Source: JAFLUQ01 sp964537995
GTDB lineage: Bacteria; Bacillota; Clostridia; UMGS1883
Assembly: GCA_964537995.1 (NCBI GenBank)
Contig: CAZICW010000023.1
Coordinates: 1 to 21,520, forward strand
Direction of reading: 5' to 3'
Length of the DNA stretch: 21,520 nt
The position numbers were made by a program, and so were the translations under genes. The notes beneath the pieces are model-generated. The model made no database searches. It was not told the origin of the DNA and was given only the letters and a program-made list of their open reading frames with translations. The stretch's first letter is position 1; every line of letters begins with the position of its first letter. Shown in pieces: positions 5,723 through 11,942 of the stretch.

Positions 5723-6922
5723 ATGAACAAAAAAATTCTTGCGTTGGTTCTCGCCTTGGCTCTCGCGGTTGTATGCTTCGCGGGCTGCGGCGGCAACACA
5801 ACGGAACCCGCTGACGAAAGCGGCGTTCAGAGCAATACCGAAGAAACAAGCGGCGATCTGCCCGTTCTCAAAATCGGCGGAATCGGGCCCATTACGGGAA
5901 GCGTCGCGGTTTACGGCAACGCCGTGAAAAACGGAATGCAGATTGCGGCGGACGTATTTAACGAAAACGCCGAGGCGCATGGCTACAGAATCGAGATCAA
6001 CTATCAGGACGACGAGGGCGATCAGGAAAAGGCCGTAAATGCCTACAACACCCTTAAGGACTGGGGTATGCAGCTTCTCATCGGTACCGTTACAACAGGT
6101 CCCTGCCTTGCGGTAAAGGAATATTCCTATGCGGACAACATATTCCAAATAACTCCCTCCGGCAGTGCTGTTGACTGTACATCCTATCCCAACGCTTTCC
6201 GCGTATGCTTCAACGATCCCAACCAGGGTATAGCCTCGGCCAAGTATATTGTTGACAACGCTATCGCCGAAAAGGTTGCCGTTATTTACAACAGCTCCGA
6301 CGCTTATTCCAGCGGCATTTACCAGAAGTTTATAGAGGAAGCCGCTACCCTCGGACTTGATGTTGTGGCCGAGGAAGCTTTCACCGATGACAGCAAGACG
6401 GACTTCTCCGTTCAGATTCAGAAGGTTCAGGAAAGCGGAGCCGACCTTCTCTTCCTGCCCATTTACTATCAGGAAGCGGCCCTTATTCTCCAGCAGTCCT
6501 CTCAGATGGGTCTTGACGTGCAGTTCTTCGGCTGCGACGGTCTTGACGGCATCATCGACCAGCTTGGCGACGAAGGCAAAGACCTTGCCGAAGGAGTTAT
6601 GCTCCTTACTCCCTTTGCCGCGGACGCGGAAGATGAGCTGACGGTTTCCTTTGTTACCGAGTATCAGAATCGCTTCGGCGAAATTCCCAATCAGTTTGCC
6701 GCCGACGGCTATGACGCGATTCTCGCCATGGTTGCCTGCTTTGACGAAAACCTTGCTATGGTAGGCGCTGACGCTTCCGAGACTTGCGACTATCTTGTTG
6801 ACGCTATGACAAAGATTACGGTAAACGGTCTTACCGGTGAAATTGTTTGGTCCGCCGACGGCGAACCCGACAAAACTCCCAAGGCTGTTAAGATTGAGAA
6901 CGGCGTATATGTGGCAATGTAA
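5723..6922 (+). CDS. Branched-chain amino acid-type ABC substrate-binding lipoprotein
   Basis: A 399-residue periplasmic-binding-fold type I protein of the LivJ/LivK (receptor ligand-binding) family. It begins with a lysine-rich hydrophobic signal and a lipobox-like FAGC with the lipidated Cys at 22; Phe at -3 is a slightly unusual lipobox residue. A Ser/Thr/Asp/Glu-rich linker follows. IGGIGPITGSVAVYG opens the first lobe, and GTVTTGPCLAV and TPSGSAVD match ligand-contact loops of the family. These proteins hand leucine, isoleucine, valine or related ligands to LivHMGF. No permease or ATPase genes lie beside it: it has its own promoter and terminator. It may share a distant transporter or act as a sensor, and the ligand is unknown. 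GGAGG lies before the ATG. Confidence 0.92.
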   Translation: MNKKILALVLALALAVVCFAGCGGNTTEPADESGVQSNTEETSGDLPVLKIGGIGPITGSVAVYGNAVKNGMQIAADVFNENAEAHGYRIEINYQDDEGDQEKAVNAYNTLKDWGMQLLIGTVTTGPCLAVKEYSYADNIFQITPSGSAVDCTSYPNAFRVCFNDPNQGIASAKYIVDNAIAEKVAVIYNSSDAYSSGIYQKFIEEAATLGLDVVAEEAFTDDSKTDFSVQIQKVQESGADLLFLPIYYQEAALILQQSSQMGLDVQFFGCDGLDGIIDQLGDEGKDLAEGVMLLTPFAADAEDELTVSFVTEYQNRFGEIPNQFAADGYDAILAMVACFDENLAMVGADASETCDYLVDAMTKITVNGLTGEIVWSADGEPDKTPKAVKIENGVYVAM

Positions 6923-6943
6923 TTACGCAATATAGCTAAAAAA

Positions 6944-6972
6944 ACGGGGTCGCAATCCGACTCCGTTTTTTT
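6944..6972. terminator. Bidirectional terminator between convergent genes
   Basis: ACGGGGTCG (6944-6952) pairs with CGACTCCGT (6958-6966). T-runs follow on the plus strand (6966-6972), and an A-run precedes it, which serves the minus strand. It can end both the Liv-type gene (plus) and the metal ATPase gene (minus). Confidence 0.9.
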
Positions 6973-6992
6973 CGCGCGGAAATAAGTGACCG

Positions 6993-8834
6993 TCATGCCC
7001 TCCTGCACCGCAGCACAGCTACCACCACCGCAATAAGCGCAACGCCGACGTCGGCGAAAACGGCAAGCCACATATTTGCCAAACCAAGCACGCCCAGAAC
7101 AAGTATCGCCGCCTTGACTGTCAGCGAAAAGGCAATGTTAAAAATTGCCGTGTGAAGCACCTTTCGCGCTATGCGCACCGCCAGAGGCGTCTTTGACGGG
7201 CTGTCGTCCATGATTACAACATCGGCGGCTTCCATTGCCGCCTCGCGGCCCATTCCGCCCATGGCTATGCCGATATCCGCTCCGCTCAGCGCGGGAGAAT
7301 CGTTTATTCCGTCGCCCACAAAGGCTGCCGGCTTGCCGAGATTTTTGACAATATCCAGCTTTTCCGTCGGCAGAACCTCGGCGTAAATTTTGCCTATACC
7401 GATTTCGTCGGCAACGGTTTTTGCCGCCGCCGCGCTGTCACCGGTTATCATTACGGTTTTTATGCCCATAGCTTCCAGCTCCGCAACGGCGGAACGGCTG
7501 TCGGAACGGATTGTGTCGGAAAGCTTCAAAGAGCCGATGTATTCGCCGTTTTTGAGGATGTGAACCGCTGTGCCGTCCGTGTTTCGATCGATTTTCGTCA
7601 GCGCGGCGTTTCCCGCAACTATTTTTTCTCCGTCCACTACCGCGCTTACGCCGCCCGTCAGTTCGGCAAAATCGGAAATTTCCGCGTCGGCGGTATACAG
7701 TCCGGCGATTGCTTTTCCGATCGGATGCTCCGAATTTCTTTCAACGCAGGCGGCGATTTTGATAAGCTCGTCCTTCGTCACGCCTTCGGGAAAAATCCCG
7801 CATATTTCAAGCTCGCCGCGCGTCAATGTCCCCGTTTTGTCAAAAGCGACGGTATTGAGCTTTGCGAGCTGCTCCATATAGGCGGAGCCTTTGAACAGTA
7901 TGCCGTTCCTTGACGCCAGCCCCATTCCGGCAAAGTACGTCAGCGGCACGCTCAGCACCAGCGCGCAGGGGCAGGAAGCCACAAGGAAAACCAGCGCTCT
8001 GTGTACCCAATCGGACAAATTGCCTAAGAAAATCGGCGGAATAAAAGCAAGCAGCAACGCGGATATTACCACAACGGGAGTGTATACCGCGGCAAAGCGG
8101 GTGATGAATTTTTCGCTTTTGCTTTTGTTTTCTCTTGCCGCCGTGACCATTTTGAATATTCTCTCGGTTGAGGAATTTTCAAGCGTTTGAGTTACGCGCA
8201 AAAGAATTTGCGACTTCATATTGATAATTCCCGAAAGCAGCTCGTCTCCCTTTACATAGTCGCGCGGCAGACTTTCCCCCGTAATTGCCGAGGTATCGGC
8301 GACGGCGGAATCGGAAAGCAGAACCCCGTCCAGAGGCACCCTTTCGCCCGGCGAAACGGCAATTGTGTCGCCGACGGCAACCTCGGACGGCTCAACCGTT
8401 ATCATTTCTCCGTTACGGACAATACAGGCGTGGTCGGGGCGCAGACGTATAAGCTCGTTTATGGAATCGCTGCTTTTGTCAACCGCCTTGTCTTGGATAA
8501 ATTCTCCGAGTCCGTAGAACACCATGACCGCAACTCCCTCGGCGTATTCGCCGATTATAAACGCGCCGACGGTCGCAATTGTCATAAGGAAGCCCTCGTT
8601 AAAAATTTTGCCGTGTACAATTCCCTTGACAGCCGAAATAATGACATCGTATCCGGCAATTATGTATGCCGCAAAGCAAAGAGGAGTAAAATTCGTGATA
8701 ACCGACACTATGAGCAGCGCAAGGGCAATAAGCAGACGCGGAAGAAGGAACCTTCCTTCGGCTTCCTCATGGCAGCAGTCGCCGTGACCGTGTTCCCGTC
8801 CGTGATTATGATCGCAGCAATCGCATTTGCTCAT
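6993..8834 (-). CDS. Zn/Cd/Pb-exporting P1B-type ATPase
   Basis: A 613-residue P-type ATPase that would pump soft divalent metals (Zn, Cd, Pb) out of the cell. Visible motifs are TGES (185-188, actuator), CPC (288-290, transmembrane metal site), DKTGT with phosphorylated Asp332, SEHP (368-371), TGD (464-466) and GDGIND (507-512). FADVGVAL with Asp595 in the last membrane helix is typical of the Zn/Cd class and not of copper pumps. There is no HMA (CxxC) domain; instead residues 4-23 are a Cys/His-rich tail (CDCCDHNHG...HGHGDCCHEE) that may serve as a metal sensor. The ATG overlaps the stop of the upstream ArsR-family gene by 4 bases, suggesting translational coupling and metal-induced expression. 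CadA or ZntA would be apt names, but metal specificity is inferred. Confidence 0.95.
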   Translation of the reverse strand: MSKCDCCDHNHGREHGHGDCCHEEAEGRFLLPRLLIALALLIVSVITNFTPLCFAAYIIAGYDVIISAVKGIVHGKIFNEGFLMTIATVGAFIIGEYAEGVAVMVFYGLGEFIQDKAVDKSSDSINELIRLRPDHACIVRNGEMITVEPSEVAVGDTIAVSPGERVPLDGVLLSDSAVADTSAITGESLPRDYVKGDELLSGIINMKSQILLRVTQTLENSSTERIFKMVTAARENKSKSEKFITRFAAVYTPVVVISALLLAFIPPIFLGNLSDWVHRALVFLVASCPCALVLSVPLTYFAGMGLASRNGILFKGSAYMEQLAKLNTVAFDKTGTLTRGELEICGIFPEGVTKDELIKIAACVERNSEHPIGKAIAGLYTADAEISDFAELTGGVSAVVDGEKIVAGNAALTKIDRNTDGTAVHILKNGEYIGSLKLSDTIRSDSRSAVAELEAMGIKTVMITGDSAAAAKTVADEIGIGKIYAEVLPTEKLDIVKNLGKPAAFVGDGINDSPALSGADIGIAMGGMGREAAMEAADVVIMDDSPSKTPLAVRIARKVLHTAIFNIAFSLTVKAAILVLGVLGLANMWLAVFADVGVALIAVVVAVLRCRRA

Positions 8835-9202
8835 AGGTTGCCCCTTCTTTCATTAATGTGATTCATTCCGATTTTGATTATATCGCCGATGTGATCATCG
8901 TCAAGAGTATAAAAGGTTTCCTTTCCGACTCTTGTGTTTTTGACAAGACGGTGCTGGCGAAGCAGCCTTAACTGATGACTCACTCCCGACTGGCTGACCC
9001 CTACTACGGCGGAAATGTCGCACACGCAAAGCTCGTTTCCGTTCAGAGCTTCAAGTATCTTTATTCTGGTGCTGTCGCCGAACAGCTTAAAAAATTCGCT
9101 GAGATCAAACAGCATATCGTCGTCGGGAAGAATACTCCTGACGCGGGCAACCTTGTCGGCGTGAAGCTCCGTGACCTCACACTTATCCATGTTTTCTTCC
9201 AT
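8831..9202 (-). CDS. CadC/SmtB-type metal-sensing repressor (ArsR family)
   Basis: A 123-residue winged-helix repressor. ELCVCD (58-62 region, Cys59 and Cys61) lies before the recognition helix VSQSGVSHQLRLL, and with N-terminal Cys8 could form the alpha3N site used by CadC for Cd/Pb. The C terminus also has the alpha5 pattern Asp102-x-His104, then His115 and Glu118, used for Zn in SmtB/CzrA. In this family metal binding releases DNA. I start at the second ATG (9202) because GGAGG lies 9 bases upstream; the longer open frame would read through the operator. It is the first gene of an operon with the ATPase, preceded by a palindromic operator, so autoregulation is likely. Confidence 0.93.
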   Translation of the reverse strand: MEENMDKCEVTELHADKVARVRSILPDDDMLFDLSEFFKLFGDSTRIKILEALNGNELCVCDISAVVGVSQSGVSHQLRLLRQHRLVKNTRVGKETFYTLDDDHIGDIIKIGMNHINERRGNL

Positions 9203-9219
9203 TTTTAATCGCCTCCATT

Positions 9220-9241
9220 CATATGAACAACTGTTCATGTG
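9220..9241. promoter_or_regulatory. ArsR/SmtB-type operator palindrome
   Basis: CATATGAACA (9220-9229), two bases, then TGTTCATGTG (9232-9241): a 10-2-10 inverted repeat with one mismatch. The TGAACA...TGTTCA core matches SmtB/CadC-family operators. It covers the predicted start (about 9238) of the regulator-ATPase transcript. Confidence 0.85.
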
Positions 9242-9244
9242 ATT

Positions 9245-9273
9245 ATGTTATCATAGAATCATATGTTTGTCAA
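9245..9273 (-). promoter_or_regulatory. Promoter of the metal-resistance operon
   Basis: On the minus strand: TTGACA (9268-9273), a 17-base spacer and TAACAT (9245-9250). The -10 is weaker than its neighbours'. The operator lies immediately downstream. Confidence 0.72.
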
Positions 9274-9314
9274 TAGGAAATTATAAAAATTTAAAATATT
9301 TTTTGGAAAAACTA

Positions 9315-9343
9315 TTGACAAAGAAGAGAAAAGAACGTATAAT
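9315..9343 (+). promoter_or_regulatory. Consensus promoter of cysK
   Basis: TTGACA (9315-9320), a 17-base spacer and TATAAT (9338-9343), both perfect. Transcription should start near 9350, exactly where an inverted repeat begins. Confidence 0.88.
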
Positions 9344-9349
9344 ACCAAT

Positions 9350-9382
9350 AAACATACGGATATTGTATGTTTACCATATCCG
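9350..9382 (+). promoter_or_regulatory. Two overlapping inverted repeats at the cysK start site
   Basis: AAACATAC (9350-9357) pairs with GTATGTTT (9365-9372). The overlapping CGGATAT (9357-9363) pairs with ATATCCG (9376-9382). As RNA the two stems overlap in sequence and would exclude each other; as DNA they could be a compound operator. The Rrf2-family gene behind cysK is the natural candidate to bind here, which is inference. Confidence 0.55.
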
Positions 9383-9407
9383 AATAAAAATAAAGGAGTC
9401 GATTCTA

Positions 9408-10340
9408 ATGGCAAAAATCCACAAATCAGCCGATGAGCTGATCGGGAAAACCCCGCTGCTGGAGCTTAAGGGCATTGAAAAGAAATATGCCCTCGAATCA
9501 AAGCTGATTGCGAAGCTGGAATACTTCAATCCTGCCGGAAGCGTCAAGGACAGAATCGCAAAGTCGATGCTCGACGACGCCGAGGAAAAGGGTCTGCTCA
9601 AGGAAGGCTCGGTTATAATCGAACCCACGAGCGGAAATACGGGCATAGGTCTTGCGTCCGTCGCAGCCGCCAAGGGCTACAGAATTATAATTGTCATGCC
9701 CGAAACCATGTCGGTTGAAAGACGCCAGATAATGAAGGCTTACGGCGCGGAGCTTGTTCTCACCGAGGGCGCAAAGGGAATGAAGGGCGCAATAGCCAAG
9801 GCGGATGAACTGGCGAAGGAAATCGAGGGCAGCTTCATTCCGGGGCAGTTCACAAATCCCGCCAATCCCAAAACTCACAGAGAAAATACAGGCCCCGAAA
9901 TTTATGAGGACACCGACGGAAATGTTGACATTTTCGTTGCCGGAGTAGGTACGGGCGGCACGGTTACGGGTGTAGGCGAATATCTCAAGAGCAAAAAGCC
10001 CGACGTAAAAATCGTTGCCGTCGAGCCGGAATCCTCTCCCGTGCTTTCCAAGGGGACGGCGGGTTCGCACAAAATTCAGGGCATAGGCGCGGGCTTTGTT
10101 CCCGATGTGCTTAACACGAAGATATACGACGAAGTAATTCCCGTTTCCAACGAGGACGCCTTTGCCCTCGGAAAGGAAATCGGGCGCACGGAGGGCGTGC
10201 TTGTGGGAATTTCCTCCGGCGCGGCGGTATACGCGGCAATTCAGCTTGCGAAACGCGACGAAAACAAAGGAAAGAATATAGTTGTCCTCCTGCCCGACAC
10301 GGGCGACAGATACCTTTCAACCCCCATGTTTTCCGACTGA
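9408..10340 (+). CDS. cysK: Cysteine synthase (O-acetylserine sulfhydrylase)
   Basis: A 310-residue fold-type II PLP enzyme converting O-acetylserine and sulfide to cysteine in the cytoplasm. NPAGSVKDR (41-49) carries the PLP lysine Lys47. TSGNTG (74-79) is the substrate carboxylate loop and GTGGT (181-185) the phosphate-binding loop. GISSGAA (267-273) closes the PLP ring site and LLPDTGDRYLST lies near the C terminus. Length and motifs fit CysK better than cystathionine beta-synthase or threonine synthase. I start at ATG 9408 with AAAGGAG upstream, not at the in-frame extension that would run through the promoter. An Rrf2 regulator gene follows 13 bases later in the same transcript. Confidence 0.95.
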   Translation: MAKIHKSADELIGKTPLLELKGIEKKYALESKLIAKLEYFNPAGSVKDRIAKSMLDDAEEKGLLKEGSVIIEPTSGNTGIGLASVAAAKGYRIIIVMPETMSVERRQIMKAYGAELVLTEGAKGMKGAIAKADELAKEIEGSFIPGQFTNPANPKTHRENTGPEIYEDTDGNVDIFVAGVGTGGTVTGVGEYLKSKKPDVKIVAVEPESSPVLSKGTAGSHKIQGIGAGFVPDVLNTKIYDEVIPVSNEDAFALGKEIGRTEGVLVGISSGAAVYAAIQLAKRDENKGKNIVVLLPDTGDRYLSTPMFSD

Positions 10341-10353
10341 GCGGTGAGAGATC

Positions 10354-10782
10354 GTGAAAATATCAACAAAGGGAAGGTATGCCCTGAGAGTGATGGTTGA
10401 TATTGCGGAGCATAACAACGGCGAATATATAAAGCTTATGGACATTGCTTCCCGTCAGTCTATCTCCGAGAAATACCTTGAAGGAATACTCGCGTCGATG
10501 ACCAAAAGCGGAATCCTTATCGGAATGCGCGGCAAGGGCGGCGGCTATAAATTGGCGGTTCCCGCCGAAAGGTGTACCGTCGGCGACGTACTCCGCGCGG
10601 CGGAGGGTTCTCTTTCGCCCGTTGCCTGTATTGAAACGACACCCAATTACTGTCCGAATTCGTCAAGCTGCAAAACGCTTGCCGTTTGGGAAGGGCTGAA
10701 TAAGGTCATAAACGACTATCTCGATTCAATCACCGTAGCCGAGCTTGCCGGCTATGACGGGGCGGACGAGTATTGCATATAG
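10354..10782 (+). CDS. Rrf2/IscR-like transcriptional regulator
   Basis: A 142-residue Rrf2-family winged-helix regulator. MKISTKGRYALRVMVDIAEH is the family N terminus. The recognition helix region is ISEKYLEGILASM (37-49), then the RGKGGGYKLA wing (59-68). Cys92, Cys100 and Cys106 (C-x7-C-x5-C) lie where IscR and NsrR bind an Fe-S cluster, so cluster sensing is possible. CymR, the Bacillus cysteine regulator, lacks such a triad, but the neighbourhood (cysK upstream, metQ downstream) fits a CymR-like sulfur role. It starts at GTG 10354, 13 bases after cysK, with a modest GGTGAG site, suggesting translation in step with cysK. No iscS or iscU follows. Confidence 0.92.
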   Translation: MKISTKGRYALRVMVDIAEHNNGEYIKLMDIASRQSISEKYLEGILASMTKSGILIGMRGKGGGYKLAVPAERCTVGDVLRAAEGSLSPVACIETTPNYCPNSSSCKTLAVWEGLNKVINDYLDSITVAELAGYDGADEYCI

Positions 10783-10816
10783 GAACAAGCTATATCGGAA
10801 TATAGGAAAAATATAT

Positions 10817-10845
10817 TTGACAAAGCCGAAGGGACGCGTTATAAT
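10817..10845 (+). promoter_or_regulatory. Consensus promoter of the MetQ-like gene
   Basis: TTGACA (10817-10822), a 17-base spacer and TATAAT (10840-10845). The leader is about 80 bases, too short for a SAM riboswitch or T-box; none is visible. A short GGACG/CGTCC inverted repeat (10832-10856) brackets the -10. Confidence 0.87.
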
Positions 10846-10932
10846 ACAGCACGTCCGATTAATTCAAATTCGGCTGACTTGATTCCACGCACCTTTGCTA
10901 TAAATTTTTTATTGAAGAAGGAGAAGATTCCC

Positions 10933-11799
10933 ATGAAAAACGTTAAAAAGCTTTTGGCGCTCGCCCTCGTGCTTGCGCTTGCGCTTGCCTTTGCCGCCTG
11001 CGGCTCCGACAAGGAAGCCGTTCAGCCCGCCGATACCGGCAACGAAGGTTCGGAAGAAACCGCCGAGCCTGTAAAGGTTGTAATCGGCGCAACCCCCGCT
11101 CCCCACGCGGAAATCCTTGAAGCTCTTGCGGATGAATTTCTCGCAAACGGCGTTGAGGTTGAGGTTGTGGAGTACACGGACTATATAACTCCCAACAAAG
11201 CTCTCGACGAAGGCTCGATTGACGCAAACTATTTCCAGCATCAGCCTTACCTTACATCGTACAACGAGGAAAACGGAACCGACTTGGTTTCCATTGCTTC
11301 CGTGCATTATGAGCCTTACGGTCTTTATCCCGGAAAGACGGCCTCAATTGAAGAGCTTCCCGACGGAGCGCGGATTTCCGTTCCCAACGACCCGTCCAAT
11401 GAGGCCCGCGCGCTTCAGCTTCTTCAGGACGCCGGACTTATTACCCTTACGGAGGGAATAGGCCTTGAAGCCACGGTTCTTGACATTGTTGACAATCCCA
11501 AGAATATCGACATCGTTGAGATTGAAGCGGCGCAGCTTCCCCGTACACTTCAGGATGTTGACATGGCTGTAATCAACGGCAACTACGCAATCGAAGCCGG
11601 TCTCAGCGTTGCCAAGGATGCGGTGTACGCCGAGGATAAGGACAGCGAAGCCGCCCAAACCTACGCAAACGTGCTTGCCGTTAAAGCGGGCAGCGAAGAA
11701 AACGAAGCGCTTCAAAAGGTTGCCGCGGTTCTCACAAGCGACGCCGCAAAAAAATATATGGAAGAAACCTATGACGGCGCGGTTGTTCCCGCGTTCTAA
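10933..11799 (+). CDS. metQ: MetQ/NlpA-family methionine-binding lipoprotein
   Basis: A 288-residue lipoprotein of the NlpA/MetQ family. It has a basic-hydrophobic signal and lipobox FAAC with Cys23, followed by a short acidic linker. IGATPAPHAEIL, YTDYITPNKALDEGSIDANYFQH and HYEPYGLYP are family hallmarks, and the AVINGNYAIEAGL loop near the C-terminal third contacts ligand. MetQ normally delivers D- or L-methionine to MetN (ATPase) and MetI (permease), but neither gene lies next to it here. It has its own promoter and starts at ATG 10933 with AAGGAG upstream. Placement behind cysK and an Rrf2 regulator suggests shared sulfur control. Binding of other ligands by this family is known, so methionine is likely but unproven. 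Confidence 0.92.
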   Translation: MKNVKKLLALALVLALALAFAACGSDKEAVQPADTGNEGSEETAEPVKVVIGATPAPHAEILEALADEFLANGVEVEVVEYTDYITPNKALDEGSIDANYFQHQPYLTSYNEENGTDLVSIASVHYEPYGLYPGKTASIEELPDGARISVPNDPSNEARALQLLQDAGLITLTEGIGLEATVLDIVDNPKNIDIVEIEAAQLPRTLQDVDMAVINGNYAIEAGLSVAKDAVYAEDKDSEAAQTYANVLAVKAGSEENEALQKVAAVLTSDAAKKYMEETYDGAVVPAF

Positions 11800-11825
11800 A
11801 CCACTAAAGCGAATATAGCAAAGAA

Positions 11826-11858
11826 AAAGCTCCTCGCGGAGTTTCCGCGGGGAGCTTT
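11826..11858. terminator. 15-bp hairpin between convergent metQ and SLH genes
   Basis: The stem 11826-11840 pairs with 11844-11858 around a 3-base loop, with one G-U pair. The better T-rich tail (CTTTTTCTTTG) is on the minus strand, so it may serve the SLH gene as well as metQ. Confidence 0.8.
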
Positions 11859-11873
11859 GGTTTGCAATAATAA

Positions 11874-11902
11874 AATGGGTTCGGTGTTGTACCGAACCCA
11901 TT
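11874..11902. terminator. Second hairpin of the convergent intergenic region
   Basis: AATGGGTTCGGT (11874-11885) pairs perfectly with ACCGAACCCATT (11891-11902) around GTTGT. T-rich tails follow on both strands (TTTTATTATT on the minus strand). It would act first on the transcript from the SLH gene. Confidence 0.75.
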
Positions 11903-11942
11903 CTTTGCGTTTTATTGCTTTTCCTTACTTCGGCAGACGGAC

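Noticed and set aside
10832..10856. GGACG/CGTCC repeat around the metQ -10 as an operator
   Set aside because: Only 5 bp with a 15-base spacer; such repeats are expected by chance. Noted in the promoter entry only.
10846..10932. Possible SAM riboswitch or T-box before the MetQ-like gene
   Set aside because: About 80 bases only, with no terminator hairpin, T-box sequence or SAM aptamer pattern.
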